DNA of 64,000 nucleotides from NCBI GenBank assembly GCA_041490445.1, contig JBGPTF010000012.1, forward strand, positions 66,900 to 130,899, given 5' to 3'. Below are positions 16,825-25,510 of the stretch, in pieces (the stretch's first letter is position 1; every line of letters begins with the position of its first letter). The DNA comes from JBGPTF01 sp041490445. Its GTDB lineage: Bacteria > Acidobacteriota > Terriglobia > Acidiferrales > UBA7541. A program made the translations under genes and the position numbers. Under the pieces are notes generated by a model that worked only from the letters and a program-made list of their open reading frames with translations, did no database searches and was not told where the DNA came from.

Positions 16825-16863
16825 GAGATTCTTCGCGCCGGCAGAGTCGTAGCTCAGAATGGC
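16825..16863. repeat. Intergenic repeat, copy 2, between nuoK and nuoL
   Basis: Starts GAGATTCTTCGCG and ends AGCTCAGAATGGC, matching the outer ends of the palindromic repeat at 7315-7360. The central arms have diverged, although ATTCT and AGAAT at the ends still pair. It interrupts an otherwise tightly packed operon, which suggests a mobile or recombination-spread intergenic element. Confidence 0.5.
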
Positions 16864-16895
16864 AAAACAGAGGGAGCGGGCCTGAGACTCCAGCA

Positions 16896-18932
16896 ATGAC
16901 GACGCTGCCCTATTTTCTCGACCATATCTGGCTGATCCCGCTGTTTCCGCTGGCGGGCGCGCTGCTGATGATTCTGTTCGGCCGGCGGCTCTCCAACGCG
17001 ATCGTGAGCTGGCTTTGCGTCGGCAGCGTTTTTGTGTCGTTCGTCTATGCGGCGGGCGCGGTGCTGCAACTTGTCGCGCGCCCCGCGGACGATCGTCTCG
17101 TTCAGAAGATTCTCTTTGAATGGGTGCCAGCCGGTGTCTATCACACGGCCGCAGGCGGGCTCGGCCGCTTCGTCGCGGACTGGGGTTTGCTGCTCGATCC
17201 GCTTTCCGCGGTGATGATTCTGGTCGTCACCGGCGTGGGTTTTCTGATCCATTTCTATTCCATCGGCTACATGGGCCATGAAGGCGGCTACTACCGCTTC
17301 TTCGGCTACATGAACCTGTTCATGTTTTCCATGCTCACGCTGGTGCTGGCGAACAACCTGTTGCTGATGTTCGTCGGCTGGGAGGGCGTGGGACTTTGCA
17401 GCTACCTGCTCATCGGCTTTTACTTCCAGCGCAAATCGGCGGCGGACGCGGGGAAGAAAGCGTTCATCGTCAACCGGATCGGCGACGCGGGCTTTCTGCT
17501 GGGAATCTTCCTGATTTCGGCGACGCTGGGAACGGTTCGCTTTGCGGAAATCCCGGCCGCGCTTACGGCAGGGAATTTTGCGATCGGCGCGCCGGTGATG
17601 ACGGCGATCGCGCTCTTGCTGTTCGTCGGCGCGACGGGCAAATCGGCGCAGATTCCGCTGTATGTGTGGTTGCCGGACGCGATGGAAGGCCCGACGCCCG
17701 TGAGCGCGTTGATTCACGCCGCGACGATGGTCACCGCAGGCGTGTACATGGTCACGCGCAACAATGCGATTTATCAGCTTGCGCCGAAGGCCCTGGCCGT
17801 CGTGGCTGTCATCGGTGCGGTGACGGCTATTTTTGCCGCCACGATGGGCCTGGTGCAGAACGATATCAAGAAGGTCCTGGCCTACTCGACGATTTCGCAG
17901 CTCGGCTACATGTTTCTGGCGTGCGGCGTGGGCGCGTTCGCGGCGAGCATCTTTCACCTGATGACCCACGCCTTTTTCAAGGCCCTGCTCTTCCTGGGCG
18001 CCGGCAGCGTGATTCACGCGATGTCGGGCGAACAGGACATGCAGAAAATGGGCGGGCTTTCGGGAAAAATCCGCACGACGTATTTGACGATGCTTGCTGC
18101 GACGCTCGCGATTGCGGGCATCTTCCCGTTCGCGGGTTTTTTCAGCAAGGATCAGATTCTCGGCAGGACGTTTGAACATAGCCGCGGGCTCTGGGTCGTG
18201 GGCTGGGTTACGGCGGGACTGACGGCGTTCTACATGTTCCGGCTGCTGTTCCTCACGTTCCACGGGCAGTCGCGCGTGGCGCACGACGTGGAGCATCACA
18301 TCCACGAATCGCCGGGCACGATGACGGTGCCGCTGATGATTCTCGCGGTGCTCTCCGTCATCGGTGGATGGATCGGCATCGGCGGGCGGTTCGAGCACTT
18401 CCTCGATCCGGTGATCGCGAAACATGCGGGCGAAACCGCCGAAGCGGCGGCGCAGAGCAGCGCTGCGGAATACGCCCTGATGGCCGCGTCCATCGCCATC
18501 GCGCTCGGGGGCATCTGGGTTGCGTGGACCCTGTATCTGAAGAACACGGCGCTGCCCGGCAGGCTGGCGTCGAGATTTGGCGGGCTCTACCGGCTGGTCT
18601 TTCACAAGTATTACGTGGATGAAATCTACGATGCGATGTTCGTGAACCGCACCAAGGACCTGGCAACGACGCTGGGCTCGTTCGACGCGACGATTATTGA
18701 CGGGCTCGGTGTGAACGGTGCGGGCTGGATGACGCGTTTCATTTCCAATGTCTCGATCTGGTGGGACACCTGGATCGTGGACGGCTCGGTCCGGCTCGGC
18801 TCGTGGATCGTGTGGCTGTTCAGCTATCCGGTGCGGATGATTCAAACGGGCCTGGTGCAGAGCTACATGCTGCTCATCGTCATCGGGCTGATCGGTTTTC
18901 TCGGATATTACTGGTATCTGTTCCATCGCTAA
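16896..18932 (+). CDS. nuoL: NADH-quinone oxidoreductase subunit L (set 1)
   Basis: A 678-residue antiporter-like subunit (Mrp A/ND5 family), about 65 residues longer than the E. coli protein. Visible are FVGWEGVGLCSYLLIGF (helix 5 Glu), the lysine-bearing LFVGATGKSAQIPLYVWLPDAMEGPTPVSALIHAATMV block split here across helices 7-8, the ALVAATMGLVQNDIKKVLAYSTISQLGYM-type segment, and MTHAFFKALLFLGAGSVIHA. The C-terminus contains the long lateral helix and a final anchor helix. It forms the distal proton pump together with NuoM. The family core is intact, including the antiporter Lys and Glu residues. Confidence 0.95.
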   Translation: MTTLPYFLDHIWLIPLFPLAGALLMILFGRRLSNAIVSWLCVGSVFVSFVYAAGAVLQLVARPADDRLVQKILFEWVPAGVYHTAAGGLGRFVADWGLLLDPLSAVMILVVTGVGFLIHFYSIGYMGHEGGYYRFFGYMNLFMFSMLTLVLANNLLLMFVGWEGVGLCSYLLIGFYFQRKSAADAGKKAFIVNRIGDAGFLLGIFLISATLGTVRFAEIPAALTAGNFAIGAPVMTAIALLLFVGATGKSAQIPLYVWLPDAMEGPTPVSALIHAATMVTAGVYMVTRNNAIYQLAPKALAVVAVIGAVTAIFAATMGLVQNDIKKVLAYSTISQLGYMFLACGVGAFAASIFHLMTHAFFKALLFLGAGSVIHAMSGEQDMQKMGGLSGKIRTTYLTMLAATLAIAGIFPFAGFFSKDQILGRTFEHSRGLWVVGWVTAGLTAFYMFRLLFLTFHGQSRVAHDVEHHIHESPGTMTVPLMILAVLSVIGGWIGIGGRFEHFLDPVIAKHAGETAEAAAQSSAAEYALMAASIAIALGGIWVAWTLYLKNTALPGRLASRFGGLYRLVFHKYYVDEIYDAMFVNRTKDLATTLGSFDATIIDGLGVNGAGWMTRFISNVSIWWDTWIVDGSVRLGSWIVWLFSYPVRMIQTGLVQSYMLLIVIGLIGFLGYYWYLFHR

Positions 18933-18956
18933 GGGAAGAGCGAGAGGAAGGATCGA

Positions 18957-20549
18957 ATGGCACTTTTCGACAATCAGCACATCCTGAGCACGATCCTGTT
19001 CACGCCGCTGCTGGGATCGATCCTCATGCTGTTCATCCCGCGCGAGCGGGCGAACGCGCACCGAGTGGTTGGCAATCTCTTCGGTTTCCTCGGGCTCGCG
19101 GTTTCGCTGCCGCTCCTCTGGCGCTTCCAGGTCGGCCAGGCGGACTTCCAGTTCACCGAAGTGCACTCGTGGATTCCGTCGATCGGCGCGCGCTACTCGC
19201 TGGGGATCGACGGCCTGGGCCTCGTGATGGTGATGCTGACGACGCTGCTCGGCGCGATTTCCATTCTTTCATCCTGGAAGGCCATCCAGAAACGCGAGAA
19301 GGAGTATTACCTGCTCTTTCTGCTGCTGCAGACGGGCATGCTCGGCGTGTTTATGTCGCTCGATTTCGTCCTGTTCTACGTTTTCTGGGAAGTGATGCTG
19401 GTGCCGATGTACTTCCTGATCGGCGTCTGGGGGAGCGAGCGGCGCCTGTACGCGGCGATCAAGTTTTTCCTGTATACGCTGGCCGGCTCGGTCGTCATGC
19501 TGCTGGCGATCCTGGCGATTTATCACAACGCGCATACGTTCGACATTCACGAGATTCTGCACTCGCCGCAGACCATGTTCAGCGTGCAATTGCAGCGCTA
19601 CCTTTTCTGGGGATTCTTCTTCGCGTTTGCCATCAAGGTGCCGATGTTTCCGTTCCACACCTGGCTGCCGGACGCGCACACGGAAGCGCCGACGGCCGGC
19701 TCCGTCATCCTGGCCGGCGTTTTGCTGAAGATGGGGACCTACGGCTTCCTGCGATTCTCCTTGCCGATGTTCCCGGACGCGACGAACCAGTTTCGCGGGA
19801 TCATGATCGTGCTTTCCCTGGTCGCGATCATCTACGGCGCGCTGGTCTGCATGATGCAGAAGGACATGAAGAAGCTGATCGCATACTCGTCGGTCAGCCA
19901 CATGGGGTTTGTGACCTTGGGCATTTTTGCGCTCACGCCGCTCGGGATTGCGGGCAGCATCATCCAGCAGATTAACCACGGCATCTCGACCGGCGCGCTC
20001 TTCTTGCTCGTCGGCATGCTCTACGAGCGCAGGCACACGCGCCTGATTTCCGAATTTGGCGGGCTTTCGACGCCGATGCCCAACTTCGCCGCGATTTACA
20101 TGATCATCACGCTCAGCTCGCTGGGCATGCCGCTGCTGAACGGCTTCATCGGCGAGTTCACGATCCTGCGAGGGACGTTTGAGGTGCCGCACTACGGCAT
20201 GACCTGGGCGGCCTGGGGCGTCCTTGGAATCATCCTCGGCGCCGCCTACCTGCTGTGGCTCTACCAGCGGGTGATGTTCGGCAGCGTGACCAATCCGGCG
20301 AACGAGCACCTGCCGGACCTGAACGCGCGCGAGTACGCGACGCTGATCCCGCTGGTCATCCTCGCCTTCTGGATCGGCATTTATCCGAAGCCGCTCTTCC
20401 GCGTTCTGGATGAGTCTGTCCGGCAAGTGGTCGAGCACGTGAATCCAGGGTATTACCAGGCGCAACAGGCGGCGGAACTTCCGGCGCCGGCGGCCCGTCC
20501 CGTGTCGCCTGCGGCGGGGCAAACCTCTTCCAGCCAGGCGGGTAAATAA
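18957..20549 (+). CDS. nuoM: NADH-quinone oxidoreductase subunit M (set 1)
   Basis: A 530-residue ND4-type antiporter-like subunit with 14 helices. It contains FVLFYVFWEVMLVPMYFLIG (helix 5 Glu), the PMFPFHTWLPDAHTEAPTAG block with the conserved Lys just before it, the MQKDMKKLIAYSSVSHMGFV segment and NHGISTGALFLLVGMLYERRHTR. The last 25 or so residues form a Pro/Ala/Ser-rich tail not seen in the set 2 paralogue. It is 24 bases downstream of nuoL and three bases upstream of nuoN. Confidence 0.95.
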   Translation: MALFDNQHILSTILFTPLLGSILMLFIPRERANAHRVVGNLFGFLGLAVSLPLLWRFQVGQADFQFTEVHSWIPSIGARYSLGIDGLGLVMVMLTTLLGAISILSSWKAIQKREKEYYLLFLLLQTGMLGVFMSLDFVLFYVFWEVMLVPMYFLIGVWGSERRLYAAIKFFLYTLAGSVVMLLAILAIYHNAHTFDIHEILHSPQTMFSVQLQRYLFWGFFFAFAIKVPMFPFHTWLPDAHTEAPTAGSVILAGVLLKMGTYGFLRFSLPMFPDATNQFRGIMIVLSLVAIIYGALVCMMQKDMKKLIAYSSVSHMGFVTLGIFALTPLGIAGSIIQQINHGISTGALFLLVGMLYERRHTRLISEFGGLSTPMPNFAAIYMIITLSSLGMPLLNGFIGEFTILRGTFEVPHYGMTWAAWGVLGIILGAAYLLWLYQRVMFGSVTNPANEHLPDLNAREYATLIPLVILAFWIGIYPKPLFRVLDESVRQVVEHVNPGYYQAQQAAELPAPAARPVSPAAGQTSSSQAGK

Positions 20550-20552
20550 CCC

Positions 20553-22031
20553 GTGAACATCTGGAACGATCTCTTCGAACAGACGCGGCGCGACCTCCCG
20601 CTGATTTTACCGCAGGTGGAACTGGCCTTTTTCGGGCTCGGCATTCTGCTGACGGATTTTCTCCTCGAGGAGCGATTCAAATGGGTCAATGCGGTTACGG
20701 CGATGCTCGGCGTCGGCTTCAGCGCCTACGCGCTCTGGCGGCTGCACGGCGTCCCTGCGGACGGGATCGCCGGCTTCAAGAATTCGATCCTCGTGGACCC
20801 GTTTTTTGTGTTTTTCAGTTTCCTTTTCTTGGCGTCGGCCGCGCTCGTGATCCTGATTTCCGTTCGCTACATGGAAATCGAAGCCGAGCACCATGGCGAA
20901 TACTACGCGCTCATCTTGTTTGCCACGCTGGGGATGATGTTTCTGGCGTGCGGTAACGACCTGATCGTCTTGTTCGTCGCGCTCGAGACGATGGCGATCA
21001 GCTTCTACATTCTCACCGGGTTCCTACGGCACGACCGCCGCTCGAACGAAGCCGCGCTGAAATACGTCCTGCTCGGGGCGTTCAGCTCCGGCATTCTGGC
21101 CTACGGCTTCTCGATCCTGTACGGCATCTCCGGCTCGACGAATCTGGCAAGCATTCGCGCCACCGTGGAGCAGCGGGGGCCGGCCGACGTGCTGGTGCTG
21201 CTCGCGCTTGTCACGGTGGCCGCGGGCGTTTTCTTCAAGGTGGCGGCGGTGCCATTCCACCAGTGGGCGCCGGACGTGTACGAGGGCGCGCCAACCCCGA
21301 TCACTGCGTTCGTCAGCGTGGCGTCGAAGACGGCGAGCTTCGCGCTCCTGTTGCGGCTGTTCCTCACCGTCTTCTGGCCGGTGCGCGTGGATTGGACGAT
21401 GTTGGTCGCCGCCGTCGCGGTGCTTTCGATGACCGTCGGCAACATCGCCGCCATCACGGAATCGAACGTGAAGCGCCTGCTGGCGTATTCCTCGATTTCG
21501 CACGTCGGCTACATTCTGTTGGGCCTGGTTGCCGCCAACCAGCGCGGGTTCCAGGCGATGGCGTTCTACCTTCTCGTGTACGCGTTCTTCAACACCGGCG
21601 CGTTCGCGACCGTAATCGTGCTGCGGCGGAAGGGCGTGATCGGCGACGAGATTGACGACATGAACGGATTGATCACGCGCAATCCGGGCGCGGCTGTGTT
21701 GATGCTGATTTTCCTTCTGTCGCTGGCGGGGGTTCCGCCGACGGCCGGCTTTGTGGGCAAGCTGCTGATTTTCTGGGCGCTGATCGAATCGCAGCACTAC
21801 GTTCTCGCGGTGCTGGCGGTGCTCTACATCCTGCCGGCCGTGTACTATTATTTCCGGATTGTCGCGGCGATGTTCGTGCGCGAGAGCACCGACACGTTCC
21901 ATCCGCGGGTCACGATCGGGCAGGGAGTGGCGCTGGCGGCGATGACGTTCGTCACGCTGGCGGCCGGCATTTTCCCCGACCCGTTCCTGCGCCTCGCCAC
22001 CTATTCGCTGCTGCTTCCCTTCGGCCACTGA
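20553..22031 (+). CDS. nuoN: NADH-quinone oxidoreductase subunit N (set 1)
   Basis: A 492-residue ND2-type antiporter-like subunit starting at GTG 20553, three bases after nuoM. Diagnostic segments are LFVALETMAISFYILTGFLR (helix 5 Glu), FFKVAAVPFHQWAPDVYEGAPTP (helix 7 Lys) and NVKRLLAYSSISHVGYILLG. It has the normal family length. The following gene is an F-ATPase accessory gene 13 bases away, so transcription probably continues from complex I into F0 genes. Confidence 0.95.
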   Translation: MNIWNDLFEQTRRDLPLILPQVELAFFGLGILLTDFLLEERFKWVNAVTAMLGVGFSAYALWRLHGVPADGIAGFKNSILVDPFFVFFSFLFLASAALVILISVRYMEIEAEHHGEYYALILFATLGMMFLACGNDLIVLFVALETMAISFYILTGFLRHDRRSNEAALKYVLLGAFSSGILAYGFSILYGISGSTNLASIRATVEQRGPADVLVLLALVTVAAGVFFKVAAVPFHQWAPDVYEGAPTPITAFVSVASKTASFALLLRLFLTVFWPVRVDWTMLVAAVAVLSMTVGNIAAITESNVKRLLAYSSISHVGYILLGLVAANQRGFQAMAFYLLVYAFFNTGAFATVIVLRRKGVIGDEIDDMNGLITRNPGAAVLMLIFLLSLAGVPPTAGFVGKLLIFWALIESQHYVLAVLAVLYILPAVYYYFRIVAAMFVRESTDTFHPRVTIGQGVALAAMTFVTLAAGIFPDPFLRLATYSLLLPFGH

Positions 22032-22044
22032 GCCGTGAGGCCTG

Positions 22045-22326
22045 ATGCCTCCTGAACAACCCCAACGCAAAGGACCATTCGGGTTCATGGGCCAGCTCGG
22101 CATGGCGATGGAGCTGCCGTTCGTCCTGGTTGGCAGCGTGGTCCTGGGCGGCATCGTCGGCTACTGGCTCGATCAGATGCTGCACACGGGGCCTTGGCTG
22201 CTGCTCGCCTTCGGCTTGCTTGGATTTGCTGTGGGCCTGCGCGAGGTTCTGAGGCGGATCGGAGTCACTGGCGGCGGGGAAGGAGGTGGCGACGGTCCCG
22301 ATCGAGACAGCGATGACAAGCCCTGA
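22045..22326 (+). CDS. AtpZ/AtpI-type F0F1-ATPase accessory membrane protein
   Basis: A 93-residue protein with two hydrophobic helices (about 24-44 and 50-70) separated by a short GYWLDQMLHTGP turn, the typical pattern of the small AtpZ/AtpI-type proteins encoded in front of F0 genes. These are thought to help c-ring assembly or Mg2+ supply. The C-terminus is Gly/Asp-rich (GGGEGGGDGPDRDSDD) and cytoplasmic. Its position directly before a second AtpI-type gene and atpB supports the call. Its 3' end overlaps the start of the next gene. Confidence 0.75.
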   Translation: MPPEQPQRKGPFGFMGQLGMAMELPFVLVGSVVLGGIVGYWLDQMLHTGPWLLLAFGLLGFAVGLREVLRRIGVTGGGEGGGDGPDRDSDDKP

Positions 22327-22726
22327 AGATGCTTCCTCGGTTCTGGTGAGAGACGTCGAGTATTGGACGGTCGCGCTGGGTGGCGCAGGCGCGCTGGTTG
22401 CTTGGGCTCGATGGGGCTGGCGCGCGGGCGCAGGTTTGGCGGCGGGGGCTTTCCTTTCCTGGCTGAATTATCGGTGGCTGAAACAGGGCGTCATTTCAAT
22501 CACCTCCGCTGCAACGGAACAGGCGGGCGCGGAAAACGTCCGAGCTCCAAAGGGTGTGTATTTGAAATTCTTCGGCCGCTTCGTTTTGCTGGTCGCAGCG
22601 GTGTATGTTATTCTGTCGCGCTTCGGATGGCCTGCGGCTGCAGTTCTTGGCGGACTTTTCGCCGTCATCGCGGGTACCCTGGCGGCAATGATCGTTCATC
22701 TGCTGCGCAGCTTGCGGCAGGCATGA
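22313..22726 (+). CDS. atpI: ATP synthase subunit I-like membrane protein
   Basis: A 137-residue protein with four predicted helices and the short basic segment FLSWLNYRWLKQG between the helical pairs, which is typical of ATP synthase protein I. It ends with a basic RSLRQA tail. The ATG at 22313 overlaps the end of the previous gene; a GTG at 22286 directly after AGGAG would add nine residues but leaves no spacing for the ribosome-binding site. It precedes atpB by seven bases. Family members are poorly conserved, so position in the operon carries much of the weight. Confidence 0.65.
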   Translation: MTSPEDASSVLVRDVEYWTVALGGAGALVAWARWGWRAGAGLAAGAFLSWLNYRWLKQGVISITSAATEQAGAENVRAPKGVYLKFFGRFVLLVAAVYVILSRFGWPAAAVLGGLFAVIAGTLAAMIVHLLRSLRQA

Positions 22727-22733
22727 AAGGCTC

Positions 22734-23543
22734 ATGCAACATCCCATCTGGATCACAGTGGTCGTCAACTGGCTCCTGGGCAAGCCGGCCCTCGCGCTCT
22801 TGAGCGCGCTGCACATCGAGCCTTCCAACCCGGACTATCCAATTCCCAATCACGTAGCGATGGAACTGCTCGTCTTCGGCGTGGCGGCCATCTTCTTTCT
22901 CTGGCTGAAGCGGCGGCTCTCGGTGGAGCGGCCGGGTGCCACGCAGCAATGTATGGAGATGGTGCTCACCAACCCGTTTGAACTTGGTGTCCGCGACCTG
23001 CTGCGGGACAATGCCGGGCACGGCTGGGAAAACTACGTCTCCATGCTTGGCAGCATCGGACTGTTTGTTCTTTTCTGCAATCTGATTAGCCTGGTGCCCA
23101 CGCTGGAATCACCCACGGCGCAAGTTTCGGTGCCGTTCGGACTGGCAATCGCCGTCTTTCTTTACTATAACTGGTGCGGCATCCGAAAACAGGGTGCGCT
23201 GGGTTACGGCAAGCATTTCCTGGGACCCAATGTATATATGTCGCCCATCATGCTGCCGATCGAGTTGATCAGCAATGCGGCTCGGCTGCTCTCGTTGACC
23301 GTCCGTCTCTGGGTCAATATGTTCGTGAGCGAGCTGCTCTACGGGATTTTCCTGGGCCTGCTGCTTGAATTGTTTTTGTTTCTCGGCAAGCTGAACGTGA
23401 CGGGGTATGCCGCCTTCGTTCTCCCGTTATTCATTCCACTTGTCTTCATCGTGCTGCACATGTTCGTCGCGGTCCTGCAGGCATTCGTATTTACGATATT
23501 GCCGGTGATTTACGTTTCCGGCGCAGTCGCTGAAGAACATTGA
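22734..23543 (+). CDS. atpB: F-type ATP synthase subunit a
   Basis: A 269-residue stator subunit of F0 that provides the ion half-channels. The essential arginine lies in ISNAARLLSLTVRLWVNMFVSELL (TVRLWVN, about residue 190), and the last helix has FVAVLQAFVFTILPVIYV, the conserved Gln-Ala-Phe-Val-Phe segment. Six or so helices are predicted. It is seven bases downstream of the AtpI-like gene and about 90 bases upstream of atpE. The remaining genes (b, delta, alpha, gamma, beta, epsilon) are not in the window. Confidence 0.93.
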   Translation: MQHPIWITVVVNWLLGKPALALLSALHIEPSNPDYPIPNHVAMELLVFGVAAIFFLWLKRRLSVERPGATQQCMEMVLTNPFELGVRDLLRDNAGHGWENYVSMLGSIGLFVLFCNLISLVPTLESPTAQVSVPFGLAIAVFLYYNWCGIRKQGALGYGKHFLGPNVYMSPIMLPIELISNAARLLSLTVRLWVNMFVSELLYGIFLGLLLELFLFLGKLNVTGYAAFVLPLFIPLVFIVLHMFVAVLQAFVFTILPVIYVSGAVAEEH

Positions 23544-23634
23544 TACCGGCATCATGCTGCCAGTGTGATCCCGCCTGCACGAGGCTGACGGGAGCCACCG
23601 CCTGGCGGACATTTCATAACGGGGAGAAAAGAAA

Positions 23635-23946
23635 ATGAGAAAGTTCGCCGTTTTGCTGCTGGCCCTGCTGGCCATCAGCTTGATCGCTCCAGCAGCCTTT
23701 GCTGCCGACAACAATGCGTCCGCTGCCGGACCCAACTGGGTCGTCATCACCGCAGGATTCAGCATGGCGATTGCGTCTGCCGCGTGCGGCTACGCACAGG
23801 CCAAGGCCAGCGCTGCCGCATCCGAGGGAATGGCGCGGAATCCAGGCGCCAGCAAGGTGATTCAGAACATGCTGATTCTGGCGCTCGTTCTGATCGAGTC
23901 CATGGCGCTCTATACGTTCGCCACAATGTTTATACGCGTGAAGTAA
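23635..23946 (+). CDS. atpE: F-type ATP synthase subunit c with signal-peptide-like N-terminus and Na+-type ligand pattern
   Basis: A 103-residue precursor. Residues 1-23 look like a cleavable signal peptide (ends FAAD), followed by the two-helix hairpin. The cytoplasmic loop is EGMARNPGA. Counting without gaps from this loop to the Ilyobacter tartaricus Na+ ring, the sequence has Gln at the position of Q32, Glu at E65, Ser at S66 and Tyr at Y70 (LVLIESMALYTF); only V63 is replaced by Leu. GGGGAG lies eight bases before the ATG. The gene is followed by a strong terminator, so it ends the nuo-atp operon. Ion specificity is an inference. Confidence 0.93.
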   Translation: MRKFAVLLLALLAISLIAPAAFAADNNASAAGPNWVVITAGFSMAIASAACGYAQAKASAAASEGMARNPGASKVIQNMLILALVLIESMALYTFATMFIRVK

Positions 23947-23965
23947 GGCGTAGAAGGGAATTCAC

Positions 23966-23996
23966 GGCCCGGGGGCAGACGCCTCCGGGCCTTTTT
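23966..23996 (+). terminator. Rho-independent terminator after atpE
   Basis: GGCCCGGGGG (23966-23975) pairs with the CC-T-CCGGGCC arm ending at 23991, with loop CAGACG and a T5 tail at 23992-23996. It closes the plus-strand nuo set 1/atp operon and stands between it and the convergent nuo set 2, whose last gene ends at 24071. Confidence 0.85.
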
Positions 23997-24070
23997 GTTC
24001 TTGTGATGGCGGTGCGTTTGCCCTGGGCGCAGTGGAAAGGTGAACCGCCCTCGTTTGCCGCGCGGAATGC

Positions 24071-25510
24071 TTATCGCAGGGAGAGAGCGGAAAGAGTTGC
24101 GTAGTTCATCACCGCGGACGGGAAAAGGCCGAGGTAAATCGTTCCGCCGGCCGCAAGGAACAGGACGACGGTGACGGCAGGCGGCACGGGGACGGGCGCG
24201 AATTCCTTCTGCGGCTCCCAGAAATACATCGCCACGACCACGCGCAGGTAGTAATACGCCCCGATCACGCTGTTGAGTCCGGCAAGCACCACGAGCCAGA
24301 CCAGCCGCGAATCGAGCGCCGCCTTGAACGCGTAGAATTTCCCGAGAAAGCCGCCGGTGGCCGGCAGGCCCATCAGCGAAAAGAGGAACAGCGCGAAGCA
24401 GGCGGCGATCCACGGCTGCTGCGTGGCGAGGCCGGCGTAGTCCTTGATGTCGAGCCGCTTTTCGTCCGTGCCGCCCAAATGGCCGATGACGGTGAAGGCG
24501 CCGAGCTTCATCAGGGCGTACGCGGCGAGATAAAAAAGAACGGCGGCGATGCCAAGTTCCGTGCTGGCCGCGAACGCCACCAGGATGTAACCGGCGTGCG
24601 CGATTGAAGAATACGCGAGCATGCGCTTGACGTTGGTCTGCGCAAGCGCCGCAAGGTTGCCGGCAAACATGGTCAATACCGCCATCGCCCAGATTGCCCA
24701 GAACCACACTCCGCTGACCGAGCCGAACGACGTGAAAAAGACCCGCAGCATCAGGGCGAACGCCGCCGCCTTGGGGCCGGAGGAAAGCAGCGCGGTTACC
24801 GGCGTGGGCGCGCCTTCGTACACATCGGGCGTGTAGACGTGGAACGGCGCGGCGACCACCTTGAAGCCGAGTCCGATCAAAAGCAGCGCAATGCCGAGGG
24901 TCAGCCACGTGGCGTTGGAACGCCCCGCTTCGACGGCTGCCGCGATTCCGTCGAGGCGTGTTGTCCCGGTGGCCCCGTAGACCATCGCAATGCCGTAGAG
25001 AAAAAACGCGGTGGCGAACGAGCCGAGAATAAAATATTTCAGCGACGATTCGTTGGACTTGAGAGCCTTGCGGCGGAAGCCGGCGAGGATGTAGCTCGAA
25101 ATGGAGCTCATTTCGAGGCCGATGAACGCGGTGACCAGTTCATTCGCTCCGGCGAGCACGCCCATGCCGGCAGTGGCGAACAAAATTAAGGCGTAATACT
25201 CGCCCCGCTGGAGCTGTTCCCGATCGAGGTAGTTGAACGAGCCGAGAATCGCGAGCCCGGCCACTCCGATCACAAGCGCATGGAAGAAGATGCTGAAGTC
25301 ATCCACACGGACGAGGTTGTTGTAGGCGAGGCCCGGGTTCTGCACCAGGCAGCGCAAGGAAGCGAGGCCCGCGAGCGCGCCGAGAAAGCCGAGCCAGCCC
25401 ATGGCGCGTTGGTTTTTGATGAACGCGCCGGCCAGCATGATCAGAATGCCGAAGGCGCAAAGGACGATTTCCGGTGCCAGGCGATAGAGGTCGAGCGCAG
25501 ATGGCTGCAT
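24071..25510 (-). CDS. nuoN: NADH-quinone oxidoreductase subunit N (set 2)
   Basis: A 479-residue ND2-type subunit, last gene of the minus-strand nuo set. Key segments are VTAFIGLEMSSISSYILAGF (helix 5 Glu), FKVVAAPFHVYTPDVYEGAPTP with the helix 7 Lys, and NVKRMLAYSSIAHAGYILVAF. It shares the family core with the set 1 paralogue but differs widely in detail, so the two sets are not a recent duplication. It abuts nuoM directly (stop at 25511). Confidence 0.95.
   Translation of the reverse strand: MQPSALDLYRLAPEIVLCAFGILIMLAGAFIKNQRAMGWLGFLGALAGLASLRCLVQNPGLAYNNLVRVDDFSIFFHALVIGVAGLAILGSFNYLDREQLQRGEYYALILFATAGMGVLAGANELVTAFIGLEMSSISSYILAGFRRKALKSNESSLKYFILGSFATAFFLYGIAMVYGATGTTRLDGIAAAVEAGRSNATWLTLGIALLLIGLGFKVVAAPFHVYTPDVYEGAPTPVTALLSSGPKAAAFALMLRVFFTSFGSVSGVWFWAIWAMAVLTMFAGNLAALAQTNVKRMLAYSSIAHAGYILVAFAASTELGIAAVLFYLAAYALMKLGAFTVIGHLGGTDEKRLDIKDYAGLATQQPWIAACFALFLFSLMGLPATGGFLGKFYAFKAALDSRLVWLVVLAGLNSVIGAYYYLRVVVAMYFWEPQKEFAPVPVPPAVTVVLFLAAGGTIYLGLFPSAVMNYATLSALSLR

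Noticed and set aside
16854..19166. A 770-codon minus-strand frame opposite nuoL
   Set aside because: Same reason: a GC-driven shadow of a well-conserved gene.
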